Source of the DNA: Combretum micranthum | Taxonomy: Eukaryota; Streptophyta; Magnoliopsida; Myrtales; Combretaceae | Direction: 5' to 3' | DNA: 64,000 nt | Assembly (NCBI GenBank): GCA_024138025.1 | Contig: JAMXBD010001212.1 | Location: 372,001-436,000, forward strand | Shown: positions 46,939 to 60,989 of the stretch, in pieces | Layout: each line of letters starts with the position of its first letter | Numbering within the stretch: the stretch's first letter is position 1 | Notes under the pieces: model-generated | The model's database searches: none | What the model was told of the DNA's origin: nothing | The model's input: the letters and a program-made list of their open reading frames with translations, nothing else | Translations under genes and position numbers: made by a program

Positions 46939-49900
46939 AATTAGGAAGAAAATATAAGTGTAATATCTAACTGAACTAGTCAATACATCTCATATGATAT
47001 AATCACAAAATTAGTCAACACATATCATATCACATCATCATCTTGAGCATCATCAACAACAACATGTTAATCTCATTGGTCTTAGTGCTATAAGCATCTA
47101 AATGTCATTTCCTATGCACCATTTGAAGCACAAGCATTTTGTAATACCATGTTGAAAACTATAAAGAGCCTCATTCGATAAAAATAAAAATCTAATACTG
47201 ATAATAGGTCATTTGAACCTAAATATGTGTAAAAATACTTGCTTTGCTTGTACATAAAGTGGTATCATGAAAATATTTATTATGAGTGCAACCAAAATTT
47301 GTAAAAAGAGAAAACAGAGCGAAATCATAGGAGAAAATACACAACGAAGTAAAAATGTTTAATTTTTTAAAAATTGAAATTGAAACCTAGCTAAAAACAT
47401 TTCAATGCAAATCTAGTACTTTAAAATGCAACTATTTTTTAGTTTTTTTTCCTTTCTTTCATTCTTTTTTTTTTTTTTTGCAAATGAATAAAAGTAGATA
47501 AAAATTGAATAATCAAATTTAAATTCTAATATTAACAGCTATATATATAAAAAATAAAATTGTCATGGCATAAGATGTTTATTAAGAGAAGATTTTCATT
47601 CACTTTCATCTATCTCTTATCCTTGTTTATCAATACATACACATATATGGGTTCACATGGACAAAAGAGTGTAAATGATGTCTAAAAAAATGCTTAAATT
47701 AATCACATATATTATAGATACACTAAATGGACACTTGGGGGCAACTTTTTAATTTATGTTTGAAGACCTTATTGCAAAAAAAAAAAAAAAAAATAATAAT
47801 AAATAAAGACAAAAAGAAACACATACATTCATAAAAATTAGCATATTAGATAAAAAAAATATAGGTCATGAAAGGAAAAAATGTGGAAAAGTCATAATAA
47901 AACAAATGAAGTGGAGAGAAAGTCATTGAAAGTTCGAAACACCTAAATTGTTTATTTTCAAAGTGCATAAAATTATTGAGATGTCAACTTAAAAAGAAAA
48001 CTGCCATATATTATGTAATCTTGCTCTAACAATAGAAAAATAAAGAAAAATACCTAAATTAATCAAATACATTATCCATTGATCAAATCCTTACTTGTGT
48101 TCGATCTTTTTAAATTCTTTGATAATTTATATTAGACAAAGCATCACATTATAGGTATAAAACAAAAAAAAAAAAAAGAAAACAAGTATAAAAAATAAAT
48201 GGATTTAACAAAAGAATATTGATCATACAAGATAAGAAAAAATTCATAATAGACAAATAAAATGCTGAAAAATCCTGAACAAATTAGAACACTTGGATAT
48301 TTTATATGCAAAACGGATAGAATTCCTAAAAAGTACACATAAAAGCAAACTATTCTATCGCATTCTCCACTTTTATTATACTAATTTGAAAATGGATTCA
48401 GGCTAATGTTATGATCTTTGATTGGGCACATTCACTTTTGAAGCAACATGGATTTATAATTGGAATGATGAAATTGATTATCTAAATTCTAAGTATGATG
48501 GTGTAGCATTAGAATTATCTTAGGAACAATATTTTTAGATTAAAAACCTTAGAAATAATATAAATACATTAGAGATTTGAGAATAGTAATATACAATAGC
48601 AAGATAGTTACTAAATACGATTTCCCAAAATGGAAGAATTCAAAAGCCATAAGCATTAGACCATTTCTTAAGGTCTCCTTCAATTACCATAACTCATTAA
48701 AGATATGATTATTACATATAAACAAAGCATTTCTCAAAGAGAGAGGGAGGAAGATGCTTATGGATAAAGTACAACCAATTGCTAACAAAGCTACTTCCAA
48801 ATTGGGAGCATTCTTATAACAAAAAAGTGAAATGCCTTGCCCAATTTAATATGTAGAAAACACAATCTTTCCAGCATTTTGTTATGCACGGTAAGAGAAA
48901 AAAACTATAAAGGCATCTATAGGGAGAATTACAAAGATATAAATTTTTTTTTTTAAAAAAGGAAAACATGTAAAAATGTAGTTTAGAAATGGACAAATGG
49001 GAAATGGACAGTTACTAATCAAAACATGGCCTCTTTTTTTAGGAGTGAGAAAAGGAGAGATATATATAAATGGTCAAAATAGTCCTTTTTTATATCATCT
49101 ATTTACTCACACTTGCCTTATTATTTAGTGTAGTTAAGTTTGGTCTTTTAAGGGTAATAAAGAATTTTATTTGTGAAGATTAAAAATGCAGGTTTTGGCT
49201 TAATATATAAGACATAAAGTTATTATAGATTCTTAAAACTTTAACGTAAATTTTCGAGTCGAATGATCCGGTTTCCACTTAATATATAGTACACAGGAAA
49301 ACTTTAGATTATCTTTACACAAAACATTACCAACTATAAATGTGTTTGTTTTTTCGAAAAACATTTAACAAACCTCAATTTCATTTTATAACTAATGTAA
49401 ATTGCAGTTACCATTCATAAGGCCAACTACTATGGCCATACTCTTAGAATTTCGAGAAAAATAATTTCTAATTTTCAATGATGAAATAGACTATTTATTT
49501 CATATAAAAGATGGTCAAAAGAATCGAAAATTGTTTTCCTTCAACTACATTTGCAATTATTAAATCCAGTAAACATTTTGTGTTACTACAAACCCAATAG
49601 CGGAAATAAAGAGGTACTTGAAACCATGATGCTGAACCACAAATTTATGAAATACATTACCAAATAAAACAATAAGCTCTCGAATACCCTAATTACTAAG
49701 CATGTTGAGATACTAATAAATTCTTTATAATGATAAAACACTTAGACGTCAAAACATACTTTCATATAGAGTAGGCATGCAATCACAAAACCACCAAAAC
49801 ACAACACAAACATGTTGTGAAAATAGATAAGAACATAGAGATAAGATATATAGTAGTAGATATATAGATGTAAATTTTAATGGGATTAATAAAAGTTGTG

Positions 49901-50315
49901 TTATATAAAATTTGAAAATTATTAAGGATATAAAATAGATGAAATAGGATTTGCTAATTTCATATTATAATGGCTATTTTTACTTTCCCAAACTAATAAT
50001 GTACCTACTACAGAGGAATCAGAGTTTGTTGATTTGCATCTTCCCTAATTCAACTCACTGATTGGGTTTCTTTCTTTTTCTCTCTCTATCTTCCAATATC
50101 TCTCCTCTCTTTATATCTTTCATTGCATACCAATTAAATTCATCTATGATGCCACAGAGGAACTCAAAGAACAATAACAACCTAGCATTCTTAGCTTACA
50201 ACGAGAAACAAAAACATTCTATGAACATTCACGACCGTTCATGAAAAAACTCATGTTTTAGATAGCAATCAATATGATTTAGAGAAGATTTTGTGGAAAA
50301 AATAATCTCCTTATC
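46939..50315. other. AT-rich intergenic DNA, copy 2 counterpart of 17350-20719
   Basis: No gene is recognised. Small differences from copy 1 include an extra CATCAACAA-type triplet repeat near 47050 and altered poly-A/T tract lengths near 47440-47480 and 48164-48182. The 60-codon frame at 50062-50244 is preserved. Confidence 0.4.
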
Positions 50316-51119
50316 TGTAATACCCATCAAATATAGATGGTGAAACTCTAATTAGAAAAACACCTTTTCGGTGTAATGACTTGGAGTTTGTTAGAACTTC
50401 AAAGTTAAGCGTGCTTTGAGTAGAGCAATCCTAGGATGGGTGACCCCTTGTGAAGTACTGGCATCAAAAGGATAAAACTGTGCGGCGTGTGGCCAAAGCG
50501 GACAATACCTTGGTGGGTAGAGTTTCGAGTCGTTACACAGTACCTCTGGTGTCCTGGTTGTGCCTGAGGGTGCACTGGGAGGGCAGTATACCTAGCATCA
50601 CGATCCCTACCTAGGGTGGCCTAAGAGCCTAGGGGCGTCTCCTCCGCTGCGGTGGAGCTTGGGGTGGCAGGTCGTGACAAATGGTATCAGAGCAGTGTTT
50701 CTAGACCTGTGTAACGGAACTAACAGGGACGTCAGCTCTATAAGTGAGGGAATATGTAATACTCATCAAATATAGATGGTGGAACTCTAGTTATAGAGGC
50801 GTCTTTTCGGCGTAATAACTTAGAGTTTGTGAAAACTTCAAATTTAAGCATGCTCTGAGCAAAGCAATCCTAGGATAAATGACCCCTTGAGAAGTGCTGG
50901 CACCAAAAGGACAAAACCATATGGCATGTGGCCAAAGCGGACAATACATCGGTAGGTAGAGTTTTGAGTCGTTACACAGTGCATCTGGTGTCCTGGTTGT
51001 GCTTAAGGATGCGCTAGGAGGACCAATGTACTTAGCATCACGATCCCTACCCAAGATGGCCCTAGAGCCTAGGGGTGCCCGCTCAGCTGCGGTAGAGCTT
51101 GGGGTGGCAAGTCGTGACA
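50316..51119 (+). mobile_element. Cassandra TRIM retrotransposon, complete structure, copy 2
   Basis: LTR 1 is 50316-50679 (364 bp) and LTR 2 is 50755-51119 (365 bp). The Met-tRNA primer-binding site TGGTATCAGAGC is at 50682-50693. The 5S-like module of LTR 1 (50391-50465) has box A and box C intact, as in copy 1. The internal region is 3 bases longer (AGTGTTTCTAGACC against AGTGCTAGACC). Flanking bases are the same as in copy 1, so this is the same insertion copied with the segment, not a new transposition. Confidence 0.92.
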
Positions 51120-51842
51120 TTACTTTTAACCCAAAAAACATCGCAGCTATAGGCATGCTATGTTCCTTTTATTTGTCTTTTTTAGAGTTGTCATGAATGA
51201 AAAAGAGAGAAAGAGATAGAGATACCAGAATACTTAAATCACATAAAAGAATGCTAGAAGAGCGTTGTTGCTTAGAGAAGACCATGATCGGTGTGTTGCA
51301 TGCACAATAATGCGAGGAGAGAGCATGTTGCTTGGACAGAAGAAAAGTTACAAACTTTATGTTAGTGAAAAAGCCACAAATGGAGAGACAATAAGAGAGT
51401 GAGAAACGTACCATAGTAGCCACCAAAAAACAATGTTGGGATTGAGGGTGGTGCTTCAGAAAAGGAAACATGCATGGTGTTAGTGAAAAAGCAAGAGAAA
51501 GAGACATGGAGAGAGGGGGGGGGGAGAGGGAGGCAGAGGTACCTAAGTATTCAGGGTAGCACAATGCTATGAGTGTAAGAGTTGAGAGGGTTTTGGTGTT
51601 TCTTAGAGAGAAGAATATGAATAGTCATTGCATTTGATTTATTTGATATGTTGTGACTGAAAAATGTGGCGGGACTTCAAGTAATGGATTTGTTGGTTTT
51701 TTACACGATGAAAACAATAAGTAAAAAAAGAAAAAAAAAAGGCTGGTGCGACAAGTTTATTTAATTTAATTTTTTTATAAAGTTATTTTTAAAAAAAGCG
51801 AAAAAAAGCTGATAGGACCATTTTATTATATTTATAGTATTT
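51120..51842. other. Intergenic, copy 2 counterpart of 21520-22250
   Basis: Purine-rich tracts. The G-run cluster seen in copy 1 is here a nearly continuous run of G at about 51516-51526, which lengthens the low-complexity minus-strand frame. No gene is recognised. Confidence 0.4.
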
Positions 51843-52038
51843 ACAAATATGATTAGCCAAGTTTACGAATAACAAAAGAGTTATAGGTTAAATCAAAAGT
51901 CTACAAAATCTAAAATTATTTATAAGCGTCACCAATTTCATATTTAAATCAACGTTTAATAGATATGACTAAATGATAATGAAAGGGCAACGTTTGCAAA
52001 ATATGCAAATGTGGCCATACATCAAAATTTTTGTAGTG
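51843..52038 (+). mobile_element. CACTA-type terminus, copy 2
   Basis: It ends AAATTTTTGTAGTG at 52038 with the same subterminal motifs as 22251-22445. Confidence 0.55.
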
Positions 52039-52566
52039 ATATTCTTTATATATATTAATACTGTTGTTGGACCTATATAAATTATAACTTTTTTTAGATG
52101 GATTCTTTGAAGAGTCTACACAAAAGGCTATTCATTGACTCATGAAAATAAATATAACACCATATGATTAGGCAAATGAATCATATTAATCATTATCTCA
52201 TATTTACATAAGTTTTCTTTATTGTATTTCTTACTATTATTAATGCATGATACCTTAGGTCAACATTTTAGTAGAAGATTCCCACACAACTTAGTCACTA
52301 TTTTAGACATAAATATATTATATAATTTCTCTAGTATTATTATTAGACTTTGTAAGTTTCATGCACTTCTCTTCATATCCCCTGCTTTCTTTATTATTCT
52401 TTATATGCTATCACACTTCACTCTCTTAGGTCAAGTGTAAATTTACATACAATCTTCTCTTTCAAGTCACTTAAAAAGTGGCCTAGGTGGCTAGGCCCTG
52501 GGGTTGCACCGTGGAAAAAATAAAAACCAAATTCAAAATTTTAATAAATCAAAGCTCTTCAACAAG

Positions 52567-52601
<35 letters not shown>

Positions 52602-53298
52602 CAGGGTCTAAGAATTGAGTTTCCATAAATTGAAATTTATATTGTTTTTAATTTCATAATGAAAACATAATAAGGTTGCAAGTGGTGGAATTTAAAGGTG
52701 TGATGTATGGAGATCACAATTCCAAATTCTTGCAGTAAAATCGGTTCCCCCAATCATAAGTTATTCAATCTTTATGGAAGTGGAACCAACAAATGGCATA
52801 TATTCGATTCCTGAACTTGCACTCACGTACAAAAAATTGTGAGGAAAATGATAATAAGATATATATATATATATATATATATACACGCACACACATATTT
52901 TTCACATATTCATAAAAAATTCCCCAAACTTATAAAGGATAAAAGTAATGCAAATAATTCGATATCAAAACAAATTATGAAGTTGCAATAATTGGATCAT
53001 AGCATAATGACATAAATAATTAGACGTAGCAAAAGAGATCTTGTAAGATAAATGGTGACATCCGTCCACAAAAGATTATGAATTGTTAAAGGACCCAAAA
53101 CATGACTAACGAGTTCTACAAATGTAAAACTATAATCTACTCAAAGCTTGAAGGTTAAATCTAATTTATGAGAAACATATATATTCACAAACAAATATGA
53201 ATTATTAAACAACCCAAACCTAGCTAACTAGTCCTAAAAAAGTATAACCGTAATCTACTCAAAGCTTAAGAGTCAAATCAAGTCCATGAGGATCATCT
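52039..53298. other. Intergenic with microsatellites, copy 2
   Basis: An (ATT)n run at 52568-52599 and a longer (AT)n run at about 52859-52882. A three-base deletion near 52235 and an added CA near 52286 distinguish it from copy 1. No gene is recognised. Confidence 0.5.
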
Positions 53299-53939
53299 CT
53301 AATTTTTATGAAAATCTACTTCCTCTTTTGGCGAATCATTCTCTATCTTTGCAACATTGCTTGTATACAACATTGTAGTCAAATTTAATAAATCATTATA
53401 GGCTCGAACATTCTTCTTCATTCTCATTGTAGCATAAAGAAATTGTTGAATATTCAGATCACAAGCTTGCCCTGGATTTCCAATTAGGTAGTTGCTAGGG
53501 AAAACACTGAAATATTGTTGGTGATAAGGCATTTGAACCATGGTTTCACATTAAATAACAAGTGGTTGACGAGCTCCGTAAATACGCATCAATTCGCTTA
53601 ATAATTATGTTGAGGATGTTTGGATTTAGAATATTCTAACCCTTTGCGTTGTTTCATGATAGCACACTCTTTAACTTGTTTGCATATTGGTGTCCCCCTA
53701 GAGCTTGCGAGTTAGAAAACTCCCTACTGCAAAAAGGGCATGGGAAAAACCTAGCTTTTGGTCGCTTCTCTACGAACAAAGACTTTATTTCCCTTAAGAG
53801 GATATGAGCTTGTCACCTCATCTAATTTTGCCTTCACCTTAAAGCAATTCTTCTCTAATTTCTTGCATTGAGCAATCTCTTGAGAGTTTGTTGAGGCATT
53901 AGAAATTGAATGGTGAGGTTCTAGCCTAGATTACTCCAT
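53299..53939 (-). pseudogene. C2H2 zinc-finger (QALGGH) pseudogene, copy 2
   Basis: The same lesions as copy 1: stop at codon 3, frameshift before the finger, and Asn in place of the second zinc-ligand His (HQYAN). All lesions therefore predate the copying of the segment. Confidence 0.8.
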
Positions 53940-55205
53940 GCTATATTATCAAAGATGTTAAAGTGAGAAATCCAGGGTTAAAACTAGCTAGAGTTCTACA
54001 ATATAAGAGAGTTTGAGTTGAGTAATTAAAAATTTAAACTTATGGAAGGAAAGCTCGTTTTCCCTTAATGGCATTATATATATATATAATTAGTACTATA
54101 TTAGAAAATTGAGGTCAATAAATATTGTAATAATAGTATGTTAAGGTACGCACCATAACAACATTGCATATTTACAAAATTTGGTCATACTTATTCTCTT
54201 TGGAGTAAATACAAATACGGAAAAAAAAGTGAATATTGCCTTACTTTAATTGATTCCACTTTGGGTTAACTCTAGATCTAGGTAGTTTCTTAGAAAGAAT
54301 AATGATTAATCAAAGTCACCAACCTTATCCAATTGTCAATCAAAATAAAACTCACTGGTGACGGATTTTATAAAAAAACAGATAAAGAATTAATAAAATT
54401 AGAGCGAAAAGAATCCTCTACATAATTTTATTGAAATTTTATAAAGAAACTAGGATCTAATCCATTATTGGAACTTCTTTTTTCCAAAGATAGAAGTCCA
54501 CAAGAGCAACGAGTAGCACACAACTGTTGAGCAATATATTTGCATGGTTAATTAACAAAATGAGAAAACGTAAGGCATGGTCATGCCGTGCTGGTATTAA
54601 TATCGAAATTAAATTAATTAAAAAAGAAATTAGTGTAAAAAATTTAAGGAGTCAAGTATAGTTAAAAAAAATCTAAATCGTTCACTAATGTAGTGGAACC
54701 GATCCTGTTGTAACTGCGATGATACATTTTTTCTTAATTATATACACCCTTGGCCAACACATGTGCGCCTAATGTGTATCAACTAAGAACACACATATCT
54801 GAATTGAATTTGATTGGAAACGGTTAGGCATGCAATCAGATGGACATCTCTAAAAACAAATCGATCGAATCGAGAACTGAGCTATATGTAAATTTTGGTT
54901 CGATTCGATGTAAACGATTTATGGTTTAGTTTAAGATCCTGAACCAATCCATACGATTTGAAATGTACTAAACTATTTTACATATTAAAAAAAATTCAAA
55001 TATTATATTGTTACTAATTAATCCAATTCTATTATTTAGTTAATTATTAGTTTATATAATTGTTAATGTGTTAATTAAAATTTGTGTTAATTCTATCGAG
55101 ATCTGACTCATGGCATGAGTTCCATCTGTAGTGGGAAATTATGCCAAGAGATCACTAAGGTTTGAGACTTAATAGCCTTAGGTGGTATAACAGTAATGTA
55201 GAATT
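53940..55205. other. Intergenic, copy 2 counterpart of 24340-25606
   Basis: AT-rich, no gene recognised. One two-base deletion near 54005 relative to copy 1. Confidence 0.4.
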
Positions 55206-56465
55206 CTACCAACAAAAGTAGCCATTTAGCAATCCTTCCTGATAAGGCCGATCGCGGTAGCAAATATTTGATGGGATCAGAGTTAGTTCTTTCTCGGCAC
55301 AGACGTCTTGAATATCCAACGAACGTTCCCTGAAATGCTCGATGTAGTCCATAATATCTTCCTTCGGCTTCTGTCGTGTTCTTCCCATATCAATGATGGT
55401 GACCCGCTCTTGAGTAGAGAGGAACTTCTTCAAGAACAACTTGCATGTGGTTCCCCATGAATTAAATGACCTTGGGGAGGAGATTGACATACCAGGTGTA
55501 TGCCTTCTTAGTCAAAGACTTAGAGAATTTTTTAGCTTTAAGTCGTCGTCAAACCCGTAGACTTCCAATGTTTCAATGAATTTGAGCAAGTGTTCTTTAG
55601 CACTGCCTTTCTTGCCATCAAATAACATGAATTTAGGACTAACATAGTCCTTTAGGTAAGGTTTTGTAGCAATTTTGTGGTGGTACAAAATCTTCAAGTC
55701 TAGCATTCCTACAAAAGACTTAGCTTGAATCTCCTTCAAATAAATGTCCAAGTCTTCCTTAGTTATAAAGGATTCCCTTGGCATAGACGTTGATGGTATA
55801 GCTGGGGCAGTTGGAATAGCCAATGCAACAGGTGGAGTCAATGCAGTCGGTGCAATTGATGCTACCGATGCAATTGGAGGAGTCGATACTTGAGGAGGAT
55901 TAGAATTAGGTGAGGGAGTGATCTCACTCAGGCTGGCACGAGAGTGCTCATGTGAGGACGACGACTGGCCAAATTGAGATCTTGTATTATCTGCTTCAGA
56001 GGCTGGTTGCTGCTCAACTAAAACCTATGGTGATGGGGTTTGCACATTTATCCCTCGAGGCATATTTGTCTGAATGGTAGGAGTGGTGGTAGGCTGGGAT
56101 AAGGAAGGGGTGCTTTGCTGCGTAACTGGGATGGGGCCTAGTATGACTGCAACTTAGAATGCATCAGCATTAGTAGCCATCCTTGGTATGAGACTAGTGA
56201 GTGCAGTCAAGAACTGGTTTAGAGCATGAGAATTCTCTTAAATGGTTCGCGTCATCTCTGCATTGCTTTCTTGTATAGCATGTATTACTTGTGCGTTGTC
56301 AACAATGATGCCTGGCATGCCAACAATAGGATTAGCATTGACATTGAGGTTGACATCTTCTAATGCTAGCATGTCTAGATTAATAGTATTAGGGTTAGGG
56401 TTACTAACGTCTCTATTCATGTTGTCGTCAATGTTACTTGGCTTTCTTCTTGGAGGTGCCATCAC
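55206..56465 (-). pseudogene. Ty3/gypsy-type Gag relic, copy 2
   Basis: Same Gag core as copy 1. One T is missing in a T run near 55531-55535, so the frame breaks after VYGFDDDLKLK, about 15 codons before the copy 1 break. Other stops are shared. Confidence 0.88.
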
Positions 56466-56508
56466 GACTCTGTCAAAATCCTTAATTCCCTAATGGAGTT
56501 GCCAAAAA

Positions 56509-57123
56509 TGTAGATGTAGGGTTTTTGTTGATAGCGGTCACGCATGCATCGTGTAGATCCTATGTCTAGCACGTGACTTTGAAGTGTTGCTGAGGAAATG
56601 ACACTTGATGAGGGGATGGCTTAGAAGAATGACAGGGGAGGAGGAACATGTAATCTTAGTGTCTCAAATGCACAAGTGGTAGGTAAAGGAGCTTGAGTAG
56701 ACATCGCAGGTCAACCTTACAGTTCTTGAGCAATTGGAGTAGAAATCACTTGAGTTGGCTTATTTGATCTTCCTAAATAGAACCTCCTTTATAAACTGTT
56801 GTTTGTCTTCTCTCTCCAAAAGTTGCAAATGAGGAGGAATGACTGAGTATTTATAGACACTTGGCATGGATGACGACCGTCTGATCACCTCAATGATTAA
56901 CGGATGAGATGGAGTAAGCTCAATTCATGTTTATCCTGAATGAGTTTCTCATAAGCGAAAACCAACAGTCATCTCCTGTGTGTGCATGAGCCTACCTAAG
57001 AAAGGTTGAATACAATGGACCGGTCTAACAATCCCTGTTCCAACCCCACTAAGCCAAATCTCCTCAAGCCATCCAAATAATTGAACTGGACTCATCAGAC
57101 CCTGTCACTGAGCCCATGAGTCA
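56509..57123 (-). mobile_element. LTR of the truncated gypsy element, copy 2
   Basis: Counterpart of 26911-27526, one base shorter in total. A GAGA repeat unit near 56625 is two bases shorter than in copy 1. The TATA box region is unchanged. Confidence 0.55.
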
Positions 57124-57164
57124 AGCTTAAATAAATAAATAATATTATATATTTTAAGCCCATT

Positions 57165-58660
57165 TACAACTACTTATTTAATTATTCGAGATCGACGTAG
57201 GTTGGGTTCAATGATAATTTTTTCTTTTTTTAAATTTAATTTGTGAGGAACTGAAATTCATGAGAATTATCAAGGCAAATAGTCAAGCTGCAGGTGGGAT
57301 TAGGTATTATATCACATCTGAGGCCAAGGATGTGAAGGAGAAGGATGACCCAAAGCCACAAGTGTACCAGTTACGTTTGTCATACTTTTATCTGTATCGA
57401 ATCAGCATCGATTTGGTATCCGTTTGATTTAGTTAATTAATTAGTAAAAACTATTGATTTTTCTTCAATATCATAACTGTATCGGTTCAAGTATCTATTT
57501 GGTTTGAAAATGATGCCAAAACGATACCAAAATGATGATCCAAAGCCAAAGGTGTACCTGTAATGTGTATTTAAAGGTATTAAACATGATGACATCCGTA
57601 TCGAGGTTTTCAGGCGTAAAACATCTTCCCCAGTTGCTTCCTCCTCTTCCTAGAGGGCAAATTCATGTAATTTATTTTGTTCTCTACTTTCTTTTTTTAA
57701 TTTACCTAGACTAAATATATAATGATTCTTATCTACTTTACTATCTAGTATTAGTCAAAATGAGACATGAATTGCTTGAATCTGTTGTTAGTTGATGCTG
57801 ATTAAGTGTATAATGGTTATGAATGTTCCATGCTATATGATATACACACAAGCTTTTTCTTCCTTTCTTTATTATTATTATCATCATGCTTGGACTGGAC
57901 AAGGTTTTGAAGATATTAGTCAATTGATTTTTGTGTGGTGAACTGATAATAAGATTTGAGTATTTAGGTTTGATGTATCTAATAGAGTATGGTCTTTTTA
58001 TGTGTAGATACTTTATGGGGTAATTTCTAGTTTTATGATTGGCTAAAATAAAAATATTAAAAGATAACACAGGGTTATCTCTATAAATAGTGGTTATGGT
58101 CCCCAGGTTACGCGTACAATTTTTTTCCTAATTTCTTTTGAATCTCATCATCAGAGAGTGTAGAGAGAAAATTAAAAGGATCTCTCAAGAAAAACATGTT
58201 GATCTAGAAAACCAATCGCACGACTTTAAAGTCATTGATTGCTATGAATTTAGGTATGCTTCTGCTTATTTATTTGTAATTCTTAATGATTAAACATAAA
58301 CGATCTAAGGTTTTATATATGATGGTTTTTTATAAAAGGTTAATCTGGATCTAACCAGCCTCTCATCCTAGTGAAGAACTTTATGAAGTCCAAGCAAGGA
58401 AAGGTTTTGATGTCTTTATATGGCACTATGTTTGCAACTATGTTTACCATTGGTATTATTCAGTATCATCATCTCTACTTTGCAAGGAGGAAGAGGTCAA
58501 GTTGCATGTGGAACTCTTCTTGACTAAAATTACTCAAAGTAGGATTATAGATATAGATTAATCTATATGAACAACATGCCTTGTAGTATTATCAACTATC
58601 ATTAGGTAAGTCTTCTTTACTAAGAAAGTCGAGGCAATCGAGACCTTGATATTGATAACA
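57165..58660 (+). repeat. Decayed partial duplicate of the cystatin-related locus, copy 2
   Basis: Counterpart of 27568-29065. It includes the exon 3 pseudogene (next entry) and the same downstream homologous blocks, with a few single-base deletions (for example near 57947 and in a G run near 58402). Confidence 0.75.
57245..57653 (+). pseudogene. Cystatin-related exon 3 pseudogene, copy 2
   Basis: Identical structure to copy 1: exon 3 interrupted by about 155 bp with a diverged 30-base partial duplication at the flanks, ending at the TAG at 57651-57653. Exons 1 and 2 are absent. Confidence 0.85.
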
Positions 58661-59027
58661 TGTTGATGATGCTAATTTATGGATGATAATTAATTAGAAT
58701 TTCCTATATTTAGTTTGTCAAGGTAGAATCAATCTTATTACACATATTCATATTAGCATAAAGACTCGAAAAATAGTGGAAGAAATTGACAGCAGTCGCC
58801 TAGCAAATTGGATTTGGATATATATTATATATGAATGGTCCAATGGGCTAGTATTGATTAGTTTTAAATATTATTTATTTCCACGCTACAAGGTATTATT
58901 ATTCGTGTAGTCATTCCCTAAGTCTTAACTCATCATGGATTGCATCAGACGTTGCATTGGATACCCTATGGGAAATGTAAATAGATCGTTTTTACTACTT
59001 TACTATGGGTTGGTATTAGGCACCCTT

Positions 59028-59235
59028 AATCGAGCACAAAATATACTAACTATCACTTTTTGATCTAGCACAAAATACACTAATCTAGTACAAATACATT
59101 GCACCTAACACTAGCGATCTAGTACTCTTGATTTAGCACAAAATATATTAACCCAGCACTTTGACTTAGTACAAAATTTACTAACCTAGCACTTCGTGCT
59201 AAGTCCACTTGTGCACAAGTCGAGCATAAATGACT
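59028..59235. repeat. Cluster of degenerate AGCACAAAATA-type repeats, copy 2
   Basis: Same arrangement as 29433-29640, including both palindromes. Confidence 0.65.
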
Positions 59236-60954
59236 TAACCTAATAATTTCAAATTTTACTACATCAAATTCTTTAGAATTTAAAATGGACAAATGACATT
59301 ATGAGAATTTTTTTTCCTCTCTATTTAGATTTATTTTTTCAATTCGCCCATATTCATTTATTTTTTAAATCTCAATTACAACATATTCATATTAGCATAA
59401 TTCTTCTTCCTTTCTTTTCTTACATGGGAGAATGTTCACATTAATAACTTGTTTATTTCGCAGAATGAAATAAAAGGAAAATCAAATTTCAATTCAGTAG
59501 CAACATATTAGAGTTGTAATAACTTTACACATTAGTTATAACATTTAGTTGATATAAAATATAAAGCAAGTAAATATTTGAAGGTAAATATATATATATA
59601 TATATATCTAATGACCTAAAGCCTTGGAAAGATGATCATTGTATAAATGATAATTACAAATTTGAATAGCAATTTATGTGTATAAAGATATGAATTACTC
59701 TTAATTATTTTGCATTGTTCTCAGTGTTTGAAATATAACTAAATACGTAATAATAGCTTTACTTAGAATAAGAAAGAAATAAATAGTTATTTCCTCATAT
59801 GAGCATACTATAGCTTTTTTATTATTATGTTTTATAAGTTGTTAATTTTATTATATTTGAGTTATTAACTTTTTTTTTCCAATTTTTCTTTTCAATCATC
59901 ATTTATGTGTGCTAACTACTTATTGGTTAACGAAAATTACTTTAATTAAATAATATGGGTAAATTGTAAATACACCTTAAATTTATCATATTTGCACCTT
60001 GATCCCTTATGTTTAAACTTTGCATTTATGTTTCCACTGTGGGCAAATGATATTGTCTTCTGAGCTCCTCATCCCCAGTTTATCATTACATGTCACTCCT
60101 TGCAGCCACCTTGTTAAAATTAAAACTCATGTCATTTGTTTGCTTGTTATTTTCATAGAAAATGTTATTAATCTAAAGAAAAACATACAATTATAATAAA
60201 CACTACATCTATATTATTAAAGCTAAAAGGATTTTTTTTCTTCTTTTATGTCTACTATAAATATAATTTTTAATTTACAATTTTTCAAATTTAATCTGAC
60301 AGTCTACAGGTTATTTTGTGCCTCTCCTTACATGTTGTACAGCGTTGTGGACTAAGCACATGCACAATTATATTGATTCAAAACTGCAATTTTTAGGTAA
60401 TTAATTTTAAATTTTTAGTTCATTATATTGATTGCATAAATGATATTCACATGTACCAACCAAAAAAGCATGAAAATGGAAAATTTACAAATCTAAGAGA
60501 TACATACTGCCATTTAAAACCTCTTAGACTACCATTAAATTTTTTATTTTGAAATTTTTTGGGCCAGGTTTTTATTTTGATTTTGAAATGGTTATATATG
60601 TCGGGAAAAAAAATCTATATTATAAACTTTGTGAATTTTACCTTTGCTTTCGCCAATTGTATGTTTTAAATACAAAATAGTGCCATCTCTTTTTTTTTCC
60701 CCCATAATTAATGTGTTAGAATGTAATTACTAGGAGTTTGTCACTTTGGATCGGTTTTATTTGATTTTTTGTCTATCCATATTGTTTTCACCTTTATAAT
60801 AGCTAAAATTTATAATTAGGTAAAAATCCATATATGTTGTATTAAGAAGATTACTTTAATGCCTTTGATATTTTCTTATAATAGTAGTATATATAACTTG
60901 ATTGGAAAGTCTCAATTTATCACATTAATATATAATTATATTATTCAGCAGTCC

Positions 60955-60989
<35 letters not shown>

